Shown here piece by piece: positions 1 through 8,300 of a stretch of DNA of 13,609 nt (positions are counted from its first letter, which is position 1; each line of letters opens with the position of its first letter). The notes beneath the pieces were generated by a model. It made no database searches. It saw nothing but the letters and a program-made list of their open reading frames with translations, and was not told the DNA's origin. The translations under genes and the position numbers were made by a program. Source of the stretch: Bacteroidales bacterium (lineage in GTDB: Bacteria; Bacteroidota; Bacteroidia; Bacteroidales; FEN-979); NCBI GenBank assembly GCA_023229525.1, contig JALNZC010000069.1, positions 1 to 13,609 on the forward strand, given 5' to 3'.

Positions 1-1
1 T

Positions 2-568
2 GTCATTTGTACAGGGCATGGGGCCATCCTGCGGAAAAACTGGAAAAAATATGTCGATCTCTCCGGGCAATATGCCCGTGAAGCACTTCAGAACCCAATT
101 CCAAACAGGGTGTTCCTCGGTTTTGTTTCGGCTTATCACAATACCGGAATCATGGCTGAAAAAATCGCAGAAGGGTTAAAACTGGCTGGGAATATTGAAG
201 TGGATCTTTGTGATCTGGAAAAAATGGAATTAAAACTGGTAGAGCAGAAGATCATTGAAGCTTCTGCAATAATCCTGGGATGTCCGACCTTCAGTCAGAA
301 TATTCTCCTGCCGGTGTATCAGGTGTTTGCCTTTATTAATCCGATCAGGGACAGGAACAAGCTTGCTGCTGCTTTTGGTTCTTATGGTTGGAGCGGGGAT
401 GGCGTCAGGATCATGAATTCAATCTTGAACAACCTGAAACTAAAAGTATTCGATGAGGGTTTAATGGCGAAATTCACGCCTCACCAGGAATTCCAGCAGT
501 TATGTATCGATTATGGCCGGAAATTCGGAGAGAAGATGCTTTCGAACGATGTAGAACGCAGCAATTAA
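2..568 (+). CDS. FprA-type flavodiiron protein, 3' partial
   Basis: The reading frame is open from the left edge (frame starting at base 2), so the gene begins outside the window. The first residues (TGHGAILR, His at 17-19) match the end of the metallo-beta-lactamase-like diiron domain, where the last His ligand of flavodiiron proteins lies. From about base 110 a flavodoxin domain follows: SAYHNT (128-145) is the FMN phosphate loop, GCPTFS and FGSYGWSG are the later flavin-contacting loops. Members of this family reduce O2 to water or NO to N2O in the cytoplasm, protecting strict or moderate anaerobes. The GTG at 110 is internal, because the coding sense and the domain continue upstream of it. 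The C-terminus ends with the flavodoxin helix, so no rubredoxin or flavin reductase extension is present. Family assignment is firm; whether O2 or NO is the substrate cannot be told. Confidence 0.9.
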   Translation, partial: VICTGHGAILRKNWKKYVDLSGQYAREALQNPIPNRVFLGFVSAYHNTGIMAEKIAEGLKLAGNIEVDLCDLEKMELKLVEQKIIEASAIILGCPTFSQNILLPVYQVFAFINPIRDRNKLAAAFGSYGWSGDGVRIMNSILNNLKLKVFDEGLMAKFTPHQEFQQLCIDYGRKFGEKMLSNDVERSN

Positions 569-599
569 CGGAAGAAAAGGAGTCGTCAGGAAAAAATAA

Positions 600-607
600 T
601 AAATTTG
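600..607 (+). promoter_or_regulatory. possible Bacteroidota -7 promoter element
   Basis: TAAATTTG matches the TAnnTTTG -7 consensus of the Bacteroidota housekeeping sigma factor. It lies 38 bases before the lipoprotein start at 646, giving a plausible leader of about 30 bases. No TTTG is seen at the expected -33 spacing, so the match is half a promoter only. It falls in the 77-base gap after the flavodiiron gene. Confidence 0.35.
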
Positions 608-645
608 CATTTTGTCAGTTACTCTCTACTGGAATTCAAGTTTCC

Positions 646-1494
646 ATGAAGCACTACATTCATTCTTATTTCTTACTGATCGCTGTTATTTCGGGTTCTT
701 TAATTCTTCCATCCTGTCTGCCGGAACGTAAGGTGGCACAGGTTTTCATTCAATCGCCGCACGAGATCAACCTGTTGGTTTTCCCCCCGGATTTGATTTA
801 TAAGTATAATCATAAAGGCGAGACCATCCCGGGTTTTGATTCTCTAAATGATACCAGGCAGGATTCCGCGTTGTGGATCAACAGTTCATATATGCAATAC
901 CTGAGCGATAGCATGTTGCTGGAAACCTATATGAACCATTTTATCGATGAACTTCGTGAATTGGGTTTCAATGTTTACCTGAGTAACGCCATCGATTCCT
1001 TCATGAAAAACAAACCCCAGTCGTACGCGCTTGATATTGCCCAGATGCAGCTTGACGAATATCTGTATCCGTTGGAGGATGAAGAACCATTTGAGGATAC
1101 AATATATTATAAACGGTTTGATTTGAATGCCATAGATTTCAGTTGCTGGTTTGAACTCAGCAAAGTCAATATTACCAGAACCAGAAAAACGATATTGTAT
1201 TCATCACTCACTGCTTACGATACATTTGATGGCCAGTTTTATTTTGATCCCTGGACCAGCAAGGTAAAATACAAGTATAAGATCGATACCCTCAGGATAA
1301 AGGATGTATACGAAATGGCAGGATATATCGGAAAGAAGCATGCAGGGTATCTGTATGATTATTTTCTGAATCAGTATATTGCAAAGAATTTACCCCCTGA
1401 TGAAATGCTGCAATACTATTACCATTATGACCGGCTCCGCAAAAATATTTCACCCGTTGAGGACGATAGGTTCGAAATTATTGGAAGTAAATAA
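646..1494 (+). CDS. lipoprotein of unknown family
   Basis: This encodes a 282-residue protein that I do not recognise. The ATG at 646 is preferred over the longer frame from 502, because it opens directly on a signal sequence (MKHYIHSYF, then a hydrophobic stretch) ending in a lipobox-like LPSC with Cys24 (bases 715-717); the longer frame would overlap the flavodiiron gene. After the cysteine the protein is rich in Tyr, Asp and Phe, without repeats or further membrane segments. This fits a soluble domain anchored in the outer or inner membrane. There is no SRE or SusD-like signature. Its 3' end overlaps the start region of the glycoside hydrolase, so the two are probably co-transcribed and perhaps translationally coupled. 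A role in surface carbohydrate handling is inference from that overlap alone. Confidence 0.8.
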   Translation: MKHYIHSYFLLIAVISGSLILPSCLPERKVAQVFIQSPHEINLLVFPPDLIYKYNHKGETIPGFDSLNDTRQDSALWINSSYMQYLSDSMLLETYMNHFIDELRELGFNVYLSNAIDSFMKNKPQSYALDIAQMQLDEYLYPLEDEEPFEDTIYYKRFDLNAIDFSCWFELSKVNITRTRKTILYSSLTAYDTFDGQFYFDPWTSKVKYKYKIDTLRIKDVYEMAGYIGKKHAGYLYDYFLNQYIAKNLPPDEMLQYYYHYDRLRKNISPVEDDRFEIIGSK

Positions 1495-4330
1495 AAAATT
1501 GTGGGTTTATTCCCTCCTTCTGTTTTTATTCACATTATTTCCGGAATTTCTTTTCAAAGCAGGTGCATCTTATCCCTTTCAAGATCCAAGCCTTCCGATT
1601 AACGTAAGGGTTATTGACTTGGTTTCACGGCTGACATTACAGGAAAAAATCTCCCAGCTTGGATGTAATGTACCCGGGATAGACCGGTTAGGGGTTCCTG
1701 CATATTCATATTGGAATGAAGCTTTGCACGGGGTTGCTGGCTCTGGATTGGCAACCTCTTTTCCTCAGGCCATCGCTTTATCGTCGACATGGGACAGGCA
1801 CCTGGTTTATGAGGTTGCATCCGCCATTTCAGATGAAGCCAGGGTGAAAAACAACTCGGAGGGAAAGGGATTAACTTATTGGAGCCCGACCATTAATATG
1901 GACAGGGACCCTAGGTGGGGACGATCGGAAGAAACCTATGGTGAAGATCCTTATGTAACCGCCCAAATAGCATTGAATTTCATCAGAGGTATGCAGGGAG
2001 AGCATCCGAAATATCTTAAGACTGTAGCTACCGTTAAACATTTTGCATGCAACAATGTGGATCTCGATCGCCATAAAATTTCCTCTAATGTTGATGAGCG
2101 AAGTTTGAGGGAATATTATCTGCCTGCTTTTAAAACCTGTGTAACCGAAGGGAAAGTTTTTTCAGTAATGAGCGCATACAACGCGCTGAACGATGTGCCC
2201 TGTCCTGCAAACAGAATGTTGCTCACCAACATACTGAGAACGGAATGGGGGTTTGCGGGTTATGTGGTTTCCGATTGCGACGCGGTGGCAGATGTTTGGT
2301 ATAACCATCAATACGTAGTCACCGAACAGGATGCTACCGCCTTATGTTTGAAAAGCGGTACCGACCTGAATTGTGGAGGTACTTACCAATTTTTTGCCGG
2401 TACCGCAATATACAATGGATTAATGTCGGAAATGGATGTAGATACTGCACTGAAGCGTATTTTCAAGGCAAGATTCTTACTCGGCGAATTCGACCCGCCG
2501 GCGATGGTTCCATATACCTCAATTCCAGATGAAGACCTCGATTGTGAAGAACACCGGAATTTAGCGTTGCAGGCAGCCAGGGAGGCGATCGTCCTGCTGA
2601 AAAACCAGGATTCATTGCTTCCCTTGAATAAAAATTCCCTAGCTCGGGTTGCCGTGATTGGTCCCAATGCAAATGTTGTTCAGTTGGGTGGATATAGCGG
2701 TACACCTTCAGTACATGTGACCCCGCTCCAGGGTATTATTGCCAAGGTAGATAAATCGGTTACACATGTGGAATATGTCATGGGATGTACCATCAGTGGG
2801 CCCAAAGATCAGGCATCCTTTGATTCGGCAGTGACACTGGCCTCCAATTCGGATGTTGCAGTCATGGTCTGTGGAACAGATCTCTTTGTTACCACAGAAC
2901 AACTGGACCGTGTTACACTCGATCTACCCGGTGTACAGGAGTTACTCATACGGGAAGTATTCAGAGCGAACCCAAATACAATACTGGTGTTGGTGAACGG
3001 CTCCAGCTTATCGGTTACCGGGATCAACGACAGTATCCCTTCCATTCTTTCCGCATGGTATGATGGGCAGGCGCAGGGATCTGCGATAGCAGATGTTTTA
3101 TTCGGGGATTATAATCCTGGTGGCAAACTTACCTCCACATGGTACCGGTCGGTCTCGGATTTACCTCCAATGGATAATTATGATATCAAAGATAACAGGA
3201 CCTATATGTATTTCACAGGAGAACCTTTATACCCCTTCGGATTCGGACTGAGTTATACTTCTTTTGAATACAGCGATCTGATCAAGAGCACCACGTCTCT
3301 TGGCCTTGAGGATTCCGTCGTGGTAAGTATCCTTGTCAAAAATATCGGGGATAAACCAGGAGATGAGGTCGTCCAATTCTATACTCATCAGGCTTCCAAT
3401 GCTTTTCAGAGACCTGTAAAGGAACTTAAAGATTTTCAAAGGATGCATCTTCAACCTGGCGAAACAAAACAGGTTATTTTTGAAGTAAAACATAAAGATC
3501 TTGCCTATTATGATGACCTTTCACGAACCTTTACCGTTGATGGAGGAACGGTTGACCTGCTCATAGGCAGTTCTTCCGAGGACATCAGGCTAACCGATCA
3601 GATCACAGTAACCGGTTCTATCGTTTCCACAACTTATCGTCAGGATCCGTTCACCAAGCACGAAGCGGAAAATTTTGAAAAAAAATCGAAAACCTTGTCG
3701 GTCGAAAGTTGCAGTGAAGGTAACCAAAGTATCAGGTTTTTTTCTGATAACGATTATGTGGAATATAAAAATATGGATTTTAAAACCGGCGCTACCCGGT
3801 TTAATGGCAGGATAGGGCAGGAGGGACCAGCAATTATTCCAGGGACCAGTATAGAAATCAGGCTTGACAGAATTACCGGGACCTTAACAGGATTATTGTT
3901 AATTGACACCCTGAGCGGTTCTGAACCCTACCGTACCTATTCCTGTGCGATTGATAAAATCCAAGGTGTTCATGATCTGTTCCTCGTGTACAGAACTACG
4001 GGAAGTGGTTCATGCCTGGTCAACTGGTTTTCATTCCAGAATTCAACTTCAGCTTTTACGGAAAATAACTATAGTTTTTATCTTTATCCTAACCCGGTTA
4101 TTGATCACTTCACCCTGGTTTACCAGTTGCCTTACCCATCTGTTATTTCTCTGGAAATTTATTCCATCGATGGATTGATGGTAAAATCGATGCAGGGAAT
4201 TGCCCAGCAGGAAGGGACCAACCGGTTGAATTTTAGTGTTACAGAACTGGGGATAAAACCGGGAATGTATATCTTGAAATTTCGGGATGGTATTAATACA
4301 AGGGCATTAAAGTTGAGTGTGGCCCTTTGA
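1481..4330 (+). CDS. secreted GH3 beta-xylosidase-like hydrolase with CBM6-like and type IX sorting domains
   Basis: This is a predicted exported glycoside hydrolase of family 3, nearest in motifs to plant and fungal beta-xylosidases. In order it shows: a signal peptide (KK then a hydrophobic core, residues 5-25); the TIM barrel with NEALHG, WSPTINMDRDPRWGR, VKHF (K186, H187) and the nucleophile motif VVSDCDAV (Asp265); the alpha/beta sandwich from about 368; a fibronectin-III-like domain at about 607-683, preceded by YPFGFGLSYTSFEYS; a CBM6-like module starting at HEAENF (about 726-852); and a type IX sorting domain with YPNP from about 868 to the end. The expected role is removal of xylose (or arabinose or glucose) from hemicellulose oligomers at the surface or outside the cell. 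The start is uncertain: TTG 1481 gives a compact signal peptide and a 14-base overlap with the lipoprotein gene; ATG 1427 and ATG 1379 are in frame but leave a long pre-signal extension and a larger overlap. Substrate specificity is inferred. Confidence 0.92.
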   Translation: MEVNKKLWVYSLLLFLFTLFPEFLFKAGASYPFQDPSLPINVRVIDLVSRLTLQEKISQLGCNVPGIDRLGVPAYSYWNEALHGVAGSGLATSFPQAIALSSTWDRHLVYEVASAISDEARVKNNSEGKGLTYWSPTINMDRDPRWGRSEETYGEDPYVTAQIALNFIRGMQGEHPKYLKTVATVKHFACNNVDLDRHKISSNVDERSLREYYLPAFKTCVTEGKVFSVMSAYNALNDVPCPANRMLLTNILRTEWGFAGYVVSDCDAVADVWYNHQYVVTEQDATALCLKSGTDLNCGGTYQFFAGTAIYNGLMSEMDVDTALKRIFKARFLLGEFDPPAMVPYTSIPDEDLDCEEHRNLALQAAREAIVLLKNQDSLLPLNKNSLARVAVIGPNANVVQLGGYSGTPSVHVTPLQGIIAKVDKSVTHVEYVMGCTISGPKDQASFDSAVTLASNSDVAVMVCGTDLFVTTEQLDRVTLDLPGVQELLIREVFRANPNTILVLVNGSSLSVTGINDSIPSILSAWYDGQAQGSAIADVLFGDYNPGGKLTSTWYRSVSDLPPMDNYDIKDNRTYMYFTGEPLYPFGFGLSYTSFEYSDLIKSTTSLGLEDSVVVSILVKNIGDKPGDEVVQFYTHQASNAFQRPVKELKDFQRMHLQPGETKQVIFEVKHKDLAYYDDLSRTFTVDGGTVDLLIGSSSEDIRLTDQITVTGSIVSTTYRQDPFTKHEAENFEKKSKTLSVESCSEGNQSIRFFSDNDYVEYKNMDFKTGATRFNGRIGQEGPAIIPGTSIEIRLDRITGTLTGLLLIDTLSGSEPYRTYSCAIDKIQGVHDLFLVYRTTGSGSCLVNWFSFQNSTSAFTENNYSFYLYPNPVIDHFTLVYQLPYPSVISLEIYSIDGLMVKSMQGIAQQEGTNRLNFSVTELGIKPGMYILKFRDGINTRALKLSVAL

Positions 4331-4336
4331 CCGATG

Positions 4337-4357
4337 CAGGATTCAGGATTCAGGATC
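4337..4357 (+). repeat. three-copy 7-bp tandem repeat
   Basis: Three consecutive copies of CAGGATT (the last ends in C) lie in the 41-base gap between the convergent hydrolase and tsaD genes. No hairpin terminator is evident in the gap, although two converging transcripts should end near here. Confidence 0.8.
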
Positions 4358-4371
4358 AATGGTAAATTATG

Positions 4372-5385
4372 CTAACCACGGGCATAGGGTGCAACTGACT
4401 GGTTTGAAAACTCTCCGTTCAGAAATTTATAATACCCTGCGATGGCGATCATTGCTGCATTGTCGGTAGAATATTGAAGTGGGGGAATGAAGATATTCCA
4501 TCCATGCTTTTCACGGGTCGCAGCAAGAGCACTCCGTAGGCCGGAATTGGCCGAAACACCTCCGGCGATAGCGATTTCCCGGATACCCGTCTGATCCGCT
4601 GCCAATCTCAATTTTTGCATCAGGATCTCAATGATGGTCGATTGTATGGAGGCGCAAAGATCCGCTTTGTTTTTTTCGATGAATTCCGGATCTTCCTTCA
4701 ACCGGTCCCGTAAAAAATAGAGGATGGAAGTTTTTAATCCGCTGAAACTGAAATCAAGCCCTTGAATCACCGGTCGAGCGAAAGTGAACCGACCGGGATC
4801 TCCCTGTACGGCCAGTTCATCGATCACCGGTCCACCGGGATAAGACAATCCCATGATCTTTGCCGCTTTGTCAAAAGTCTCTCCGGCTGCATCATCAATT
4901 GTTTGTCCGATGATCTGCATATCAAAACCTTCGCCGACCTTGACGATCTGCGTATGTCCCCCGGAGACCGTGAGGCAAAGGAAAGGAAATTCCGGCACCG
5001 GATTCGTATGTTCTTCATCCATGATAAAATGAACCATGATATGTGCCTGCAAATGATTAACTTCGATCAGCGGAACATTCAATCCAAGAGCCAATGCTTT
5101 GGCAAAAGAGGTCCCGACAAGGAGAGATCCAAGCAATCCCGGTCCACGGGTGAAAGCAACGGCAGAAAGTTGATTTTTCTGTATATTTGCCTTTTTAACA
5201 GCAATATCGATAACGGGAATGATGTTTTGCTGATGTGCACGGGAAGCCAGTTCAGGGACAACACCTCCGAAGTATTTATGGACCTCCTGCCCGGCCGTAA
5301 CGTTGGAGCAGATAACATCATTCCGGATAACCGCTGCGGACGTGTCATCGCATGAAGACTCGATACCAAGAATATATATTTGCAT
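4372..5385 (-). CDS. tsaD: tRNA N6-threonylcarbamoyladenosine transferase subunit TsaD
   Basis: TsaD transfers the threonylcarbamoyl group from threonylcarbamoyl-AMP to A37 of ANN-decoding tRNAs, in a cytoplasmic complex with TsaB and TsaE. The 337-residue product has the normal family length. It opens with ILGIESSCDDTSAA and carries the metal-binding pair H111 and H115 (NHLQAHI), the nucleotide-binding loops SGGHTQ (141-146), FSFSGLKTS (212-220) and GGVSAN (275-280), and the metal ligand Asp308 in STDNAA. ATG 5385 is chosen because family members begin about here; an in-frame ATG at 5406 would add only MVLLRLL and run further into the divergent gene. It converges with the hydrolase and diverges from the TamB-like gene, with overlapping 5' regions. 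No TsaB or TsaE gene is in the window, as is usual where the tsa genes are scattered. Confidence 0.97.
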   Translation of the reverse strand: MQIYILGIESSCDDTSAAVIRNDVICSNVTAGQEVHKYFGGVVPELASRAHQQNIIPVIDIAVKKANIQKNQLSAVAFTRGPGLLGSLLVGTSFAKALALGLNVPLIEVNHLQAHIMVHFIMDEEHTNPVPEFPFLCLTVSGGHTQIVKVGEGFDMQIIGQTIDDAAGETFDKAAKIMGLSYPGGPVIDELAVQGDPGRFTFARPVIQGLDFSFSGLKTSILYFLRDRLKEDPEFIEKNKADLCASIQSTIIEILMQKLRLAADQTGIREIAIAGGVSANSGLRSALAATREKHGWNIFIPPLQYSTDNAAMIAIAGYYKFLNGEFSNQSVAPYARG

Positions 5386-8300
5386 AAGTAAACGCAAAAG
5401 TACCATAAAAACGCTCCTTAAAATACTGTTTTACTTCCTTGTGGGGATTTTTTCCCTCCTTGTCACCGTATATTCCGTTATACGAAACGAGGCGATGCAA
5501 TCACTCATGGTTCACATGGGCGCGAATTTTCTTTCTAAAGAACTCAAAACAGAAGTCACCATCCGGGGGATTGATCTTTCCTTGTTGCATGGACTGGTGA
5601 TAGAAGATATCCTGATCAAGGACCAGCGTAATGAAATTCTGTTTGCGGCGCATACCTTAAGTGTGAAACCTGGGAAGTTCAGTTTGAAAAATCATCAACT
5701 ACGACTGAATCAAGTCTTTATCGACAAAGGGATTATTCAGTTAATGACCCATAAAGGTGATACTGTCCTTAACCTTAACTTCATCGTCGATTATTTCGCT
5801 TCCAGTGATACAACCCGAAAATCCGATACTGTTCCTTCCTCCCGGTGGGAATTTTCTGTATCCAATGTTAGTTTGAGGGATACCCGTTTTCATTTCCAGG
5901 ATAAAAATCAACCTCTGATTACCACTGGTATGGACTATTCCAACATTGATGTTTCCGGTATTAACTTGGATCTTACGGATATTGCTTTTGCCGGAGATAC
6001 GATATATGCAAACATCCAGCATTTGGCAGCCCGGGAACGTTCCGGATTCGTATTGCATAACCTGAGTGGTGAATTCCAGGTAAGCCCGGCATTTCTGAAA
6101 GCCCATAATCTGAAAATCCTGACCGATCATTCCGACCTCTCACTCACCTTCGACTTTTTATATAATCACTGGGGCGCTTATAATGATTTCCTCAATGAAG
6201 TGACCATTCAGACAAAAATTGAACCTTCCTACCTCGATTTACAGGATATCGGCTATTTTGCTCCGGAGTTACTGGTAATGCGGGACAGGATCAGGCTCTC
6301 GGGCGACATCCGTGGGACAGTAAGCAATTTCAAGGCCCGGAACTTCAGGTTTGCATACGGGAACAACACATTCTTTTATGGGAATATCAGTGCATTGGGT
6401 TTACCTGATGTTGAAGAAACGTTCATCGATTTGAATGTCAAAGCGTTGAATTCATGCAAAACCGATATCGAGTCGTTCCTCATTCCCGGTGATACGCGAA
6501 ATCTGGTACTTCCTGGAATCCTGGCCAATGTTGGAGTAATCAGTGTAAAAGGAAATTTTACCGGTTTTTATAATGACTTTGTTGCCAATGCCCGTGTCGC
6601 AACCAACCTGGGGAACCTGGTCACCGATCTTACCCTGAAAAAAGGGAAAGGCAATCCCCTGATTGGTTATAAAGGGAAAATGGATATTATCTCATTCGAC
6701 ATGGGAAAACTTCTTGATAAATCGGACCTTCTCGGTATTGTCACTATGCATACCGATATCAATGGTGAAGGATTCAAATTGAAGGATGCCGATTTAGCAA
6801 TGAATTTGCATATTGATTCGATATATCTCAATCATTATAATTACCGGAACATATATCTTTCAGGTGCATTGACCGAAAAAAAATTTGATGGAAATGTTGA
6901 CATTCACGATCCGAACCTGCGACTCGATTTTAATGGATTGATCGATTTGTCGGATTCTTTACCGGCATTTGATTTTACAGCCAGGATTTACAAAGCACAA
7001 CTGCACAAGCTTCACCTTCTTGAACGAGATTCTGTAAAGAATTTATCAGCGCGGATTAAAACAGATTTTTCAGGAACAAACCTGGATAATATCGACGGAT
7101 CCATAACCATCGACAGTGCTGTGTATACCGAAGGGAGTAATACAATTAATATGGATCATCTTTCCCTGATAACCAAACAGGATACTGCCACAGGGAAGAG
7201 TTACCATCTGCGGTCTGATTTTATCGACGCCGATGTTACCGGTTCATTTTCATTTAGCCTGTTGATTCCTTCATTATCAACATTTATCAGGAATTATATG
7301 GCATCATTCAACTTGAGTGATTCGCTTATTTCACTCAATGCTCAGACCAATCAGGTGATGAATTACCAGGTCCGGTTCAAACAAACCGATGAACTCACTC
7401 ATATATTTCTACCTATCCTTCAGATCGCCCCCAACTCATCGTTTTTCGGCTCTTACAATGAAGAAAAGGGATTCCTGGTCATGAAGGGGGAATCGCCCCT
7501 TCTGAATATCCATGGTGTTGAATTAAAGAACTGGTACCTTGATGCTGAAAACCGGAAAGACAACCTGGCCATTTTAACAGGCTCCTCCAGTTTATATTTA
7601 AAAAAAGCGGATAAAAATGACTCACTGGAGTTAAAGGTCGACTCTTTTCAACTGATCTCAGGAATCCGTCACGACAGTGTGCATTATCAGGTTTCGTGGA
7701 ATAATGAAGAATTCAGGAGTGTTTTTGATGGTTTCGCCAGTTTCCGGAAAAGCCCGGCGATTGAACTAAAATTTAACCGGTTTAATGTTTTCCTGTGGAA
7801 TAAGTACTGGAATATTGATCCTGGAAATTTTATCGTGATTGATACATCCCGGATATCTTTATCAAATTTGGCTTTTTTTTCTGGGGATCAATATATTAAG
7901 CTGAATGGCAATCTGTCTTCCCTGGCCGTTGATACGTTGAATATGGCTTTTAATAAAGTTGATATTTCAGAACTGGACCGATTTTTAGGCAGTCCTTTGA
8001 TTGACATGGATGGCGTATTGAGCGGAAATGTCAGCCTAACCAATCCGGACAAAAAAATGAGGGTGCTTTCCGATCTCAGGATCGACCAATTCAAATTCAA
8101 CAAGGAGTTGCTCGGGGATGCCAGCCTTAAGATAACTTATGATGCGGGCGCCTCCCGGTTCGATGTTGATTCGAAAATCATATATACCGGGAATATAGGA
8201 ACCAACATCCCGTTTTCTTTAACCGGCAGTTATTTCCAGGATAAACAGCATCCCCGTTTTGATTTTGACCTGGAATTGAAGAATCTGAATTTGCATATGA

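Noticed and set aside
502..645. Longer N-terminus for the lipoprotein from ATG 502
   Set aside because: It would bury the signal sequence 48 residues in and overlap the flavodiiron gene; ATG 646 gives a proper lipoprotein signal.
4762..5355. 197-codon open frame on the + strand
   Set aside because: It lies wholly antisense to well-conserved tsaD codons, and its translation has no domain sense.
5741..6130. 129-codon open frame on the minus strand
   Set aside because: It is antisense to the TamB-like gene and has no recognisable start context or domain.
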